A stretch of 13,787 nucleotides of DNA from Spirochaetaceae bacterium (GTDB lineage Bacteria; Spirochaetota; Spirochaetia; DSM-27196; SKKC01): positions 1 to 13,787 of the forward strand of contig PUOG01000105.1 of the NCBI GenBank assembly GCA_003552745.1, in the 5' to 3' direction. The position numbers and the translations under genes are program-made. Positions 1 to 6,652 of the stretch are shown here, in pieces. The notes below the pieces were generated by a model that did no database searches, had not been told where the DNA came from, and saw nothing but the letters and a program-made list of their open reading frames with translations. Within the stretch, counting starts at the first letter, position 1. Each line of letters starts with the position of its first letter.

Positions 1-182
1 GGGTCCGGGCGGCAAAGGACAACATGAGCGTGTCTCGATTCCTCGGCCGGTTGCTGAAGGAACATATGGTTCGTGAGGACGAGTACGGCCGCGCCGCGGA
101 GCGATTTCTGAGTAAGCGACCGCGAAGGCTCAGGCGCGAGGCGGTTCCATATCCGCATCGGGAATCGTTGCATGAGCGATAG
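1..182 (+). CDS. Ribbon-helix-helix (CopG-like) antitoxin, 5'-truncated by window edge
   Basis: The frame that is open from the left edge reads VRAAKDN-MSVSRFLGRLL and ends in TAG at 180-182 with a basic tail (KRPRRLRREAVPY). The pattern R-AA-x-x-x-MSVSRFL-x-x-LL-x-EHM is the second half of the ribbon-helix-helix fold of CopG/VapB-type antitoxins, in which a beta strand outside the window contacts DNA and these two helices dimerise. The internal ATG at 24 is probably not the start, because the residues before it fit the family. The toxin ATG at 172 lies inside this gene, an 11-bp overlap that suggests translational coupling. Normally such a protein neutralises the PIN RNase encoded next and represses the pair. 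Here the toxin is broken, so it may be an orphan antitoxin. The N-terminus cannot be seen. Confidence 0.7.
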   Translation, partial: VRAAKDNMSVSRFLGRLLKEHMVREDEYGRAAERFLSKRPRRLRREAVPYPHRESLHER

Positions 183-385
183 GATCTTCCCCGACACGAA
201 TGTCCTGGTCTATGGCCGCGACTCTGCCGAACCTGCGAAGAATGAAGTCGCCTCCGGAATCGTTGTTGAGCTCTGGCGTAATCGCCGCGGCCAGTGTCGC
301 CGACTGCGCGGAGATCCTCTCTGAGGATCTGAGCCATGAACAGGTCTATCTCGGGATGCCGGTTCGCAATCCGTTCATGGCGTGA
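172..385 (+). pseudogene. VapC-like PIN-domain toxin remnant (internal deletion plus frame change)
   Basis: The ATG at 172 starts MSDRIFPDTNVLVYGRDSAE, the first PIN strand with its catalytic Asp in the PDTNVLVY motif, followed by a helix ending VVELWRNRRG. This frame stops at 322-324 after 50 residues. The frame one base over then carries an unmistakable PIN C-terminus from about 284 to 385: ADCAEILSEDLSHEQ with the last acidic motif SEDL, ending PVRNPFMA. An intact VapC of this type is about 130-140 residues. The two ends total roughly 75, so about 60 central codons, including the middle catalytic acids, are missing and the frame is lost. The remnant is very unlikely to be an active RNase. 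It overlaps the antitoxin stop by 11 bp, as in an intact pair. The break lies at about 280-290. Confidence 0.75.
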
Positions 386-611
386 GTCGCCGAAGACGTG
401 GGCGTCGGGCAAGCGTCGATGCTATCGCGCCCGCGCAGGAGCGCCGGCAATTGCGCCCACCATCTCAAGACCCGCCTCGAGCCCGTATGCCTGCGAAACG
501 AGGACCGCCCGCAAGAGGGGATAATACCCATCGCTCGTCCGCGATAGAAATTGCTCCCGGGAGTCGCTACATTTTCTCCGTTTCGCCGAACAGGAGAGGG
601 AGGATCACGCG

Positions 612-883
612 ATGGATATCGGCACGATAATGGCGGTTGCGATTGTCAGTGAAGCGGTGTGGGAAACCCTTAAGATGGTCCGGGAGAAGGGGAAGGTCCA
701 GGTGGACCGAATCGGAGTTATCGGCGTATCGCTTGTCATCGCGTTCGGCGCGGGAATCGACCTGTTCGAGGTCGTTGGCGCGCCCCCGGGATTCCTTTTC
801 TCGGAATCGTGCTGACAGGCATACTGATCAGCCGCGGCGCGAATGTCGTTCACGATATCTTCAGTCGCATTCGGACAACGTAG
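612..883 (+). pseudogene. Small two-helix membrane protein, split by a -1 frameshift
   Basis: The ATG at 612 follows GGAGG (600-604 region) with good spacing and begins MDIGTIMAVAIVSEAVWETL. It continues through KGKVQVDRIGVIGVSLVIAF, a hydrophobic helix. At the run gcgcccccggg (780-790) the meaningful frame shifts by -1: the original frame ends LFSESC at 815, while the shifted frame reads IPFLGIVLTGILISRGANVV and HDIFSRIRTT to TAG at 881-883. The second part is a hydrophobic helix followed by a short amphipathic tail. Adding one C to the C5 run would join both parts into a single protein of about 90 residues with two or three membrane segments. I know no function; it resembles short holin-sized inner-membrane proteins only in size and layout. 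The break is a mutation, a sequencing error or, less likely, programmed frameshifting: the site does not fit the X-XXY-YYZ pattern. Confidence 0.65.
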
Positions 884-888
884 CGGCG

Positions 889-911
889 GACCCGGCGTGG
901 AGTCCGGGGTC
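889..911 (+). terminator. Hairpin just after the membrane-protein remnant
   Basis: GACCCGG (889-895) pairs with CCGGGGTC (904-911) with one bulged base and an 8-nt loop, six bases after the stop codon at 883. There is no T tract, so it is only a candidate intrinsic terminator or mRNA 3'-end stabiliser. Confidence 0.3.
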
Positions 912-1046
912 GCGATTACGGTAGACGGTACGAGCATCCGGCTCCGAGTGTATTTTCATAGAAAAATGTGTTCAGGCCGATATGATGTTCCAGTTCGAAT
1001 GCTCTGTCATAGATTATTGCCGGAAGCAGATACCAAACGCTATTCC

Positions 1047-1075
1047 GTGAAAAATATACGTCGTGGTGCTACACT
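1047..1075 (+). promoter_or_regulatory. Candidate promoter of the lipoprotein gene
   Basis: A TACACT -10-like hexamer (1070-1075) lies 17 bases after GTGAAA (1047-1052). Transcription would begin about 4-5 bases before the ATG at 1087. No Shine-Dalgarno sequence is visible before that ATG, consistent with a nearly leaderless mRNA. Confidence 0.35.
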
Positions 1076-1086
1076 GTTGATTTGTT

Positions 1087-1928
1087 ATGAAGCGTGCACT
1101 TTTCCGTTGTGTCGTACCCGGAGTTGCCGTACTGCTTCTGGCGGTCGGCTGTGTTACACCGAGTCTGCAGACGCCGAGGCCGCTTGATTCCGGCGAGGTT
1201 CAGCTCGGTGCGCATGCGAGTATGTTACTCGCACCCCGGGTAAACGGGCAAACGTTCGAAGAGGAAATGGGAGTTTGTCGGACTCCACTTCGGAATTGAA
1301 TATCGGACGTATACACCGACATCGAAATGCACACGTCTCGGCGATAATATGCGCTACGACCGTCCGATATTCAATTCTGCCTATATGTCCGACAAACTCC
1401 CGGGATGTGCCCTTCTTCATGGGTACCCCTTCGCCGTGGCTCACCGCACGGGTCGGTGTCGGCGGCTTCGACGTCGGCGGTCTACTCGGTCCCACGGCGG
1501 CTACCGTAGGTGTGAAGTATGGCCTGCTCGATCACGATAATCCGCTGCAGATCTCGCTTGTCGGCGGTGGTGGATTGTGGGGCCCGATTCTCGCTGAGGA
1601 TGTCGACGGCATGCCGATGTTCGATATCGGTGCGCTCGCCGGCTATGAGATCGCCGATCCGATCGGAATCTACGGCGGGTTCCGCAGATATCAGATCTTC
1701 GCCGAGGGAACCGGATCGTTCGGAAAGAATAACTTCATCGTCGGCGTCGAGCTGTTCCCCCAATCGGCGCTTTCGCTTCCGGTCGAGCTGAACTACACAC
1801 TGATTCCGTTCTACGCCGGCGGCATGGGATTGGAAGAGGATGTATCGATCGCCGCGCCGGCGGTCAACGCGGGAATTACGGTCACCTTCCGATGCGGCCG
1901 GGCCCCTTCCAGTCGTTCTCCCGGGTGA
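1087..1928 (+). pseudogene. Outer-membrane barrel-like lipoprotein, interrupted
   Basis: The start MKRALFRCVVPGVAVLLLAVGC is a lipoprotein signal peptide: positive N-terminus, hydrophobic core and lipobox LAVGC with Cys22 as the lipidated residue. The mature part continues VTPSLQTPRPLDSGEVQLGA up to about 1266, and then this frame stops at 1297-1299. A different frame resumes at about 1407 (PSPWLTARVGVGGFDVGGLL) and runs through alternating Gly/aromatic beta-strand-like segments such as GIYGGFRRYQIF and NNFIVGVELF to GITVTF, then an unusual tail CGRAPSSRSPG before the stop. The strand periodicity and near-terminal TVTF suggest a small beta barrel; no named family is recognised. The break coincides with a 133-bp inverted-repeat element (1269-1401). 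The two halves are in different frames, so no full product can be made. Confidence 0.65.
1269..1401. repeat. 133-bp inverted-repeat (MITE-like) element inside the lipoprotein gene
   Basis: The left arm is GGGAGTTTGTCGGAC (1269-1283), nine bases, then GAATTGAATATCGGACG (1293-1309). The right arm is its exact reverse complement: CGTCCGATATTCAATTC (1361-1377), nine bases, then GTCCGACAAACTCCC (1387-1401). Thus 32 of 41 positions match and all mismatches sit in one 9-bp block at the same place in both arms. The centre is 51 bp. This is the architecture of a MITE or of two IS ends lacking a transposase. No clear target-site duplication is visible in the flanks. A frame of the + strand stays open through the whole element (WEFVGLHFGIEYRTY and so on), so an inverted duplication of native coding sequence is an alternative. 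Confidence 0.7.
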
Positions 1929-2099
1929 AGCCGGCACGGCAGATATCTTCGACGCGCGCGCTTTCCGCTTCTCGGTCAATGCGGCGAACTGCCGTTCCCG
2001 TACTCGTTGCGATAAGCTGCCGCTGTTTCAAGCGGAAAAATCGAAAGAGCCGGATCCAACGGAAGGTTCCCCGATAAGACACCGACACATCAAAATGGA

Positions 2100-2135
2100 T
2101 GATGTCTTGACATCAAACGAGGGCTGCGCCATTCT
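2100..2135 (+). promoter_or_regulatory. vapBC promoter with palindromic operator
   Basis: A perfect palindrome TGATGTC-TT-GACATCA (2100-2115) overlaps a consensus -35 box TTGACA (2107-2112). A weaker -10, CATTCT (2130-2135), follows after 17 bases. A repressor bound to the palindrome would block the -35 box, which fits autorepression by the downstream ribbon-helix-helix antitoxin. Transcription would start within about three bases of the ATG at 2145, so the mRNA may be leaderless. Confidence 0.5.
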
Positions 2136-2144
2136 GTCGGTGAG

Positions 2145-2393
2145 ATGCGAACCACGCTCACGATCGATGATGATATCGACGCCCGCCTGCGGCGATATGC
2201 CCACCGGCGGAACATGCGATATAAGGACGCGATTAACGAGGCGTTACGCAAGGGACTCGAACGCGTCGAAATGTGTGAGGGTGAGCCGGAGTTCGTCGTC
2301 GAAACGGCCGACTACGGCGTTGCCGCCGGTGTGGATAGCGGCAAACTCAACCAGCTGTACGATGAGCTCGAACAGCGGAGCTTGCCGGAATGA
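2145..2393 (+). CDS. vapB: VapB-family ribbon-helix-helix antitoxin
   Basis: This 82-residue protein begins MRTTLTIDDDIDARLRRYAH, the classic VapB start: beta strand TTLTID, which inserts into the DNA major groove as a dimer, then two helices (ARLRRYAHRRN and YKDAINEALRKGLERV, about residues 13-43). The C-terminal half is acidic and would wrap round the toxin (EGEPEFVVETADYG, then the helix KLNQLYDELEQRS). Its TGA overlaps the toxin ATG (ATGA, 2390-2393), so the pair is translationally coupled. It should neutralise the VapC RNase and repress its own promoter at the palindrome just upstream. The gene looks intact and of normal length. Confident from motif and neighbour. Confidence 0.9.
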   Translation: MRTTLTIDDDIDARLRRYAHRRNMRYKDAINEALRKGLERVEMCEGEPEFVVETADYGVAAGVDSGKLNQLYDELEQRSLPE

Positions 2394-2818
2394 TTGTGCC
2401 CGACATCAATCTCCTCATATACGCCCATAACGAAGCATTCGCGCAGCATCGAATCGCCCGCGAGTGGTTTCACGGCATTATGACCGGGAGCGAGCCGGTG
2501 GGCTTCTCGTCGGTGGTTGTGCTCGGGTTCGTCCGTATTCTCTCGAGCGCGGCGGCAGTATCCCGTCCGGGGCGTCCGGAAGAGCTGCTGCGTATCGCCG
2601 GGGGATGGCTTGCCCGCCCTGTTGCACGCAGGGTCGAGGCGGCCGCGGATTACACCGAGGTCATGCAACACCTTTTTGCGGCCACGGGTGCCGGCGCACG
2701 GCTTACGACCGACGCATATCTCGCGGCTGTCGCGATGAGCCACGACGCGGTGCTTCACTCCAATGACAGCGACTTCGAGCGGTTTCCGGGACTCCGCGTT
2801 GAGAATCCTATCGTTTGA
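2390..2818 (+). CDS. vapC: VapC PIN-domain RNase toxin
   Basis: This is a complete 142-residue PIN protein of the subtype starting MIVPDINLLIYAHNEAFAQH. Visible catalytic acids are Asp5 (PDIN), Asp108 in TTDAYLAAVA and Asp126/Asp128 in HSNDSDFERF; it ends FPGLRVENPIV as such toxins do. The motif VVVLGFVRI (42-50) stands where other PIN families carry the second Glu, and this Gly-containing form is usual for the subtype. The family cleaves RNA, often tRNA or rRNA, with Mg2+ or Mn2+, and is held inactive by the cognate VapB encoded immediately upstream with a 4-bp ATGA overlap. Unlike the PIN gene at the left edge this copy is full length. Its RNA target cannot be deduced. Confidence 0.92.
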   Translation: MIVPDINLLIYAHNEAFAQHRIAREWFHGIMTGSEPVGFSSVVVLGFVRILSSAAAVSRPGRPEELLRIAGGWLARPVARRVEAAADYTEVMQHLFAATGAGARLTTDAYLAAVAMSHDAVLHSNDSDFERFPGLRVENPIV

Positions 2819-2939
2819 GTGCGACTTGGCTCAGGACGTGTTTCACCTGCTTCGGCGACCCATGCGACCGGTATTCCTCCCTCGAACCGACATTCCCGAA
2901 TGCCGGCACCGGACGTCTCCACGCGAACCTGACAGGTCC

Positions 2940-2967
2940 TTGCAAGTTCTTATCACACTCTTAACAT
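2940..2967 (+). promoter_or_regulatory. Candidate promoter of the aminopeptidase gene
   Basis: TTGCAA (2940-2945), a 16-base spacer and TAACAT (2962-2967) form a fair sigma70-like promoter in the AT-richer part of the gap. A second TTGACA is seen at about 2971-2976 without a good -10. The leader would be about 50 nt and carries AGAGG six bases before the ATG at 3023. Confidence 0.4.
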
Positions 2968-3022
2968 AAATTTGACACAAACTGTCCGTGAGCCACACGT
3001 TGGAAGGTGAAAGAGGCTTCGT

Positions 3023-4198
3023 ATGGGACATTCCCGGCTTGGTATGAAAGTGGCTCCATTCGTTCTGATGCTGGTTTTCCTGGCCGGCACATATTTCGCA
3101 GTCGACGGGCCGTATATTCTCCGTCAGGCTCTCGGGTTCTACCGGACAGTCGTTCTGGCTCGCGATATCGACACCCTTCGTGAGCGGAAAGATCTGGATC
3201 GTGAGACCGAAGAGTTGTTCGACCGGGTGGAGGAGATCCGCCGATTTGCCGTTGAGGAACTCGGCCTCGAACCAAGCGGGAACTTCACCCGCTACACCGA
3301 AGTTGAGCGCGACCATCTGGCAACCGTCGTCTCGGTGGCGCGAGACGACCGGATGCATCGTGGTACCTGGAGCTATCCTGTCGTCGGCGACCTCTTCTAC
3401 CGCGGCTACTACAACACCGCGCACGCGGTAAGCACCGCGCGCGAGCTTCGAGCCCGAGGCCACGATGTGCTCATCCGGCAGGTGGATGCGTTCAGCAGCC
3501 TCGGTTACTTCTCCGATCCGGTGTACAGCTTTATGAAGGATTACGACGACTATCGACTCGCCAACCTCATCATCCACGAGGAGGTGCACGCCAATGTGTG
3601 GATCGACGGCAAGAACGCATACAACGAGGAGATCGCCACCTTTGTCGGCGATGAAGGCGCCGCGCTTTTTGTACGAGAGAAGTACGGCGCTGAGTCCGAG
3701 GAGTACGAAGCTGTCGCCCAGGGACGGGAGGACCGGCGTACGTACCGAGCGTGGCTGGACCAGGTCTACTATGCGCTGACCGATGCCTATCGCATCCTCG
3801 AAACGCGGGAGGAGCGCCTGAACGCAAAGGAGCGCATCTTCGCTGAAGCGCGCGAGAAGCTCAAAGACAACTACGACGACATGTTCGAGACCGACCGTTA
3901 CCGCGGCGCGGCCGAGCAACCGCTCAATAATGCCCGTGTCGATGCCGGCTATCACTACGGCGGCGATCTCTCACTGTACTACGGTCTTTATGACGAGCTC
4001 GGCTACGATCTACCGAAGATGGTCGAGCTCATCCGCCGAACCCGACTCCGCCCGGACGCACCGCGCGAATTCCTCGTCGCGCAAGTGGAGAAGGAGCGAG
4101 CGACATCGTCCGACTCAGGCCCGACGGAGTCACACTCGAGCGGTCTCGGTCGAGAGCAGCAGGCAGAGCACATTCCAGACGTCTTCAGCGACAGCTGA
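3023..4198 (+). CDS. Membrane-anchored putative aminopeptidase (PF10023-type zinc metallopeptidase)
   Basis: The 391-residue protein has an N-terminal hydrophobic anchor (about residues 9-26, KVAPFVLMLVFLAGTYF), so the catalytic part should lie outside the cytoplasmic membrane. Family landmarks are clear: WSYPVVGDLFYRGYY (116-130), a helix AVSTARELRARGHDV, DAFSSLGYFSDPV (155-167), the zinc motif HEEVH (185-189), and YNEEIATFVGDEG (200-212) supplying the downstream Glu. These are the signatures of the putative aminopeptidase family PF10023, whose substrate is poorly known. AGAGG lies six bases before the ATG at 3023; the ATG at 3044 (MKVAPF) is a weaker alternative. The last 35 or so residues (ATSSDSGPTESHSSG onward) are polar, look disordered and probably extend past the domain. 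It is convergent with the isomerase, with a 41-bp gap. Confidence 0.85.
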   Translation: MGHSRLGMKVAPFVLMLVFLAGTYFAVDGPYILRQALGFYRTVVLARDIDTLRERKDLDRETEELFDRVEEIRRFAVEELGLEPSGNFTRYTEVERDHLATVVSVARDDRMHRGTWSYPVVGDLFYRGYYNTAHAVSTARELRARGHDVLIRQVDAFSSLGYFSDPVYSFMKDYDDYRLANLIIHEEVHANVWIDGKNAYNEEIATFVGDEGAALFVREKYGAESEEYEAVAQGREDRRTYRAWLDQVYYALTDAYRILETREERLNAKERIFAEAREKLKDNYDDMFETDRYRGAAEQPLNNARVDAGYHYGGDLSLYYGLYDELGYDLPKMVELIRRTRLRPDAPREFLVAQVEKERATSSDSGPTESHSSGLGREQQAEHIPDVFSDS

Positions 4199-4239
4199 GT
4201 CTGCTGCATCGGCGCCATATCCGACCGAACGCTCCCCTC

Positions 4240-5646
4240 TCAGAAGACCGTAACCTCATATCCGAGGTAGCGCTCGAATGCTTCGCGCAGCGTTTCCACG
4301 TGGTCGCCGGGGGTAATGCTGACGTGGTGCCGGTGACCGTTCCTGCCGAGCCAGAGCAGGAGATTCTGCAGGCCGGGGATCTCGGCGACGCCTGCGCATC
4401 CGAAAAAGCCTGAAGGGATGGGGTCGTCGGTAATCCGCCCGCGACCGAGATAGAAGCGCAATGCTCCGCTGTCGGTGATCATGCTCGAGTAGGTGAAGTC
4501 CATCTCGCGGATGCGTCCCTGGTTGCAGCCGAAGCCGTGCCCTTCGCCGAGGGTGTTGGCGAGGATCGCATGATCGGATATCGCGCCTTTCTTCCGCATG
4601 AGGCTGGTCGGGACGTTGCCGCAATGGAAGAGTATGCACTTGTCGGGATCGGAGCCGTAGTTGTTGTTCCAGTCGAGGATGCTGGTCGCCTCGCCGGAGG
4701 CTGCGCCGAGCGCGTACATGACTATGGCGTTGGCGATGTCGACCTCGCAGGCGACGGGGACGCTCTCATTGGCGAGCTCGCCGGTGACCAGGCACGGTGA
4801 TATGCCGTAGCGCTTCTGCAGCTCGGTCCAGCAGCGGATGGCCATTGTGTGCGATCCCATCTCCTCGCCGAGCTCCTCGAGGACGAGCTTGAGCCGGGTC
4901 AGGTTGTCCAGAGCGGTTGTCGGGGCGTGTTCCCAGTTGCTGAGCCCGGCGAGGGCGGTCCGGCACGACGTGAAGCTCTCCGAGGCGGTGTCGATGCGGT
5001 CCATTCGATCGAAGACGTCGGCGAGGTCGGTGGTCTCGACGGTGATTCCGTGCTGCTGCAGTGCGATTTCGTCGGCGCGGACGGTCTTGAACGGGGTGGT
5101 TCTCGCGCCGACGGAGGCGACAACGAGCCGGCGCATCCCGCCGACTACGCGGCAGATGCGGTCGAAGTCGCGGATGTTGCGCTCGAACTCGTCGCTTTCG
5201 GGGTGAACGGTGTGCGGAATCATGTTGGTGAACCGGATGCGCGCCTGCGTGAGCACGTCCATGATCGAGAGCTTTCCGCAGAAGGAGTCGCGGCGCTCGT
5301 TCGGTCCGAGGTGCTCGAGCTCGTCTGGGTAGGCCTGGATCAGGATGGGAACATCAACCTCCCGCAGTGCCTCCATCGCGCCGTTCTCGTCGCCGAAGTT
5401 CGGCAGCGAAAGGATCACGCCGTCGATCTCTTCGCGGTGGGCACGGAAAAAGCGCGCGAACTCCCGGCCTTCGGCGGGCGTCTCCACCGCCCCGAGGCGC
5501 GTGCGGTCGCGATCCATCATCAAAAGCTCATGACCCATCCGTTCGAGGACGGTCGCCAGCTCCCTACGGGCGGATTCCATATAGTGTGATGGAAAGAATC
5601 CGCGGTTGCCGAACAGTACCGCGAAACGCGACGTGCTCCGGTTCAT
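4240..5646 (-). CDS. L-fucose isomerase-like sugar isomerase family protein
   Basis: This 468-residue protein belongs to the L-fucose/L-arabinose isomerase superfamily (COG2407-type). Such enzymes use Mn2+ to interconvert an aldose and ketose in the cytoplasm. The N-terminal two thirds is Rossmann-like: FAVLFGNRGFFPS, VILSLPNFGDENGAMEAL (77-94), VPILIQAYPDEL, then RRLVVASVGARTTPFKTVR (172-190). The active-site part shows Glu275 in RCWTELQKRYG, Glu290 in GELAN, Asp303 in ACEVDIANAIVMYALG, FHCGN (340-344), and a C-terminal HRHHVSITPGDH (438-449); Glu275, Asp303 and one of these His residues are likely metal ligands by analogy with FucI. GGGAGG sits six bases before the ATG. It is shorter than FucI proper (about 590), so the substrate may not be fucose. 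It lies downstream of a minus-strand VapBC, with a 195-bp gap that probably holds its own promoter. Confidence 0.85.
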   Translation of the reverse strand: MNRSTSRFAVLFGNRGFFPSHYMESARRELATVLERMGHELLMMDRDRTRLGAVETPAEGREFARFFRAHREEIDGVILSLPNFGDENGAMEALREVDVPILIQAYPDELEHLGPNERRDSFCGKLSIMDVLTQARIRFTNMIPHTVHPESDEFERNIRDFDRICRVVGGMRRLVVASVGARTTPFKTVRADEIALQQHGITVETTDLADVFDRMDRIDTASESFTSCRTALAGLSNWEHAPTTALDNLTRLKLVLEELGEEMGSHTMAIRCWTELQKRYGISPCLVTGELANESVPVACEVDIANAIVMYALGAASGEATSILDWNNNYGSDPDKCILFHCGNVPTSLMRKKGAISDHAILANTLGEGHGFGCNQGRIREMDFTYSSMITDSGALRFYLGRGRITDDPIPSGFFGCAGVAEIPGLQNLLLWLGRNGHRHHVSITPGDHVETLREAFERYLGYEVTVF

Positions 5647-5699
5647 CGTATGCCTCCCGGACCGGCTGCGAGATGTGTGTGCGGGCCGGCCAGAGCATC

Positions 5700-5705
5700 A
5701 TTATC
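5700..5705 (-). promoter_or_regulatory. Possible -10 box of the fucI-like gene
   Basis: On the minus strand GATAAT (plus 5700-5705) matches five of six bases of TATAAT and lies about 55 bases before the start codon. No good -35 is seen 16-18 bases upstream, so an activator may be needed or the match may be chance. Confidence 0.25.
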
Positions 5706-5841
5706 GACGGGAATCAGCGCGGCGGACTACCTCCGGGATGGGCTTCGGGTGACAGGAGATGGAAGTAGATGGAGGTCGGGAAGAAGAGCCTCCAACCGCC
5801 TGCGAGCACAATAAACGGTAGCCTTCGGGCGGAGCGTGCGT

Positions 5842-6237
5842 TCAGTCCGGAAGCGGGCGTCTCAATAGTCCGTCAATCTTCGAGAAATGATCGTCGTACG
5901 AAAGGACCGCCGCCCCATGCTCCAGGCATCCGGCGGCGATCCAGACATCGTTAATCGGTATCGGCGTACCGTTCGCACGCAACTGCTTCCTTATTTCGGC
6001 GAACCACTCCGCCGTTTCGTCGGTGATCGGGATCGTTACCGTTCGCTGCTTGTTGCGAAACCGGGTAAGTATCTCCCGGTTTTTTCGAGCCTGGTTTCCG
6101 GCGCCGAAGCCGTCGAGAAGCTCGCCTACCACCACCGGCGACAGAAGTACGGCGTCGCTTCGTTTAAGCTCATCGTTAATTCGATGATCCCCGGCAAGCA
6201 GCGCGGCGTAGGCGTTCGTGTCGATCACCAGACGCAT
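5842..6237 (-). CDS. vapC: VapC PIN-domain RNase toxin (second pair)
   Basis: From the ATG at 6237 the product is 131 residues: MRLVIDTNAYAALLAGDHRI and onward. All PIN acids are present: Asp6 in VIDTN, Glu39 in VVVGELLDG, Asp97 in INDVWIAAGCLEHG and Asp115/Asp116 in LSYDDHFSKIDG. It should be an active Mg2+-dependent endoribonuclease held in check by its partner. The start was chosen because it forms TAATG with the antitoxin stop (one-base overlap at 6237) and MRLVIDTN is the usual N-terminus; an in-frame start four codons earlier would add only MESL. It is a different subtype from the plus-strand VapC at 2390 and from the remnant at 172, so the copies are not recent duplicates of one another. 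Confidence 0.9.
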   Translation of the reverse strand: MRLVIDTNAYAALLAGDHRINDELKRSDAVLLSPVVVGELLDGFGAGNQARKNREILTRFRNKQRTVTIPITDETAEWFAEIRKQLRANGTPIPINDVWIAAGCLEHGAAVLSYDDHFSKIDGLLRRPLPD

Positions 6238-6491
6238 TAGAGACTCCACTCTTCCGGGTCTACTTGGGAGTTCTCGGTTTGCGAGCTCTCGAACACCGCA
6301 CGCTCCTCGACACTCCAGACTCCGCAGAACTCCCCGTACTCGTCCGGGTAATGGCCCTCGAATGCCACACCGAGCTCGCGCGAGAGCAGCTCCTTAATGA
6401 ATCGGTTCTTGCTGACGTTCTTCTTCCGCGCTTCTTCGTCGAGCCTTCGCTTCAACTCTCCGTCTATAGAGTGAATCGTAATAGACGCCAT
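6237..6491 (-). CDS. vapB: Ribbon-helix-helix antitoxin (VapB/FitA-like) of the second pair
   Basis: This 84-residue protein starts MASITIHSIDGELKRRLDEE, a FitA/VapB-like beta strand (SITIHSID) followed by helices LKRRLDEEARKKN and SKNRFIKELLSRELG. This is the Arc/MetJ-type fold that binds operator DNA as a dimer. The C-terminal half is acidic and Trp-containing (EYGEFCGVWSVEERAVFESS, DPEEWSL) and would bind the toxin. The ATG at 6491 is preferred over an in-frame GTG two codons earlier because GGGAG (6497-6501 on the minus strand) overlaps that GTG and stands five bases before the ATG. The stop overlaps the vapC start as TAATG. Repeated TGGTTCA boxes just upstream are the probable operator. 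Confidence 0.88.
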   Translation of the reverse strand: MASITIHSIDGELKRRLDEEARKKNVSKNRFIKELLSRELGVAFEGHYPDEYGEFCGVWSVEERAVFESSQTENSQVDPEEWSL

Positions 6492-6503
6492 GCACACTCC
6501 CGG

Positions 6504-6543
6504 TGGTTCAGATGTGGTTTGAATGAACCAGAGTATGGTTCAT
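6504..6543. promoter_or_regulatory. Operator boxes in front of the minus-strand vapBC
   Basis: TGGTTCA (6504-6510), ATGAACCA (6523-6530) and TGGTTCAT (6536-6543) form an inverted pair with a 12-base gap and a tighter perfect 8-bp inverted pair with a 5-base gap. Three half-sites spaced this way before a ribbon-helix-helix antitoxin gene suggest cooperative autorepression. CATACT on the minus strand within the tighter palindrome could serve as -10. Confidence 0.55.
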
Positions 6544-6652
6544 ATCATTGACGCTGCGTGAGTCGATGTCAATGGGCGCGGCGTATGTGCCCGGTCGTTT
6601 GTGGGACGCCTGCGAGCAAAGGTATACTTGCCGGCAGGAGAGGACGACTCTC

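Noticed and set aside
382..630. Plus-strand open frame after the PIN remnant, and a minus-strand frame reading DGYYPLLRAVLVSQAYGLEA
   Set aside because: The plus frame is Arg/Pro-rich without motifs. The minus segment looks protein-like for only about 35 codons, has a stop soon after and no start or Shine-Dalgarno; I could not assign it.
780..791. Programmed -1 frameshift site
   Set aside because: The 0-frame codons are gcg-ccc-ccg-gga, which do not form an X-XXY-YYZ heptamer, and no downstream stimulatory hairpin is evident within a few bases.
2843..3955. Long minus-strand open frame of 370 codons
   Set aside because: It lies opposite the aminopeptidase, whose HEEVH and other motifs are clear; the antisense frame has no recognisable motif and is a GC-rich shadow.
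4849..5589. Plus-strand open frame of 246 codons
   Set aside because: Antisense to the fucI-like gene; composition is Glu/Val/Gly-rich as expected of a mirror frame, and no family is recognised.
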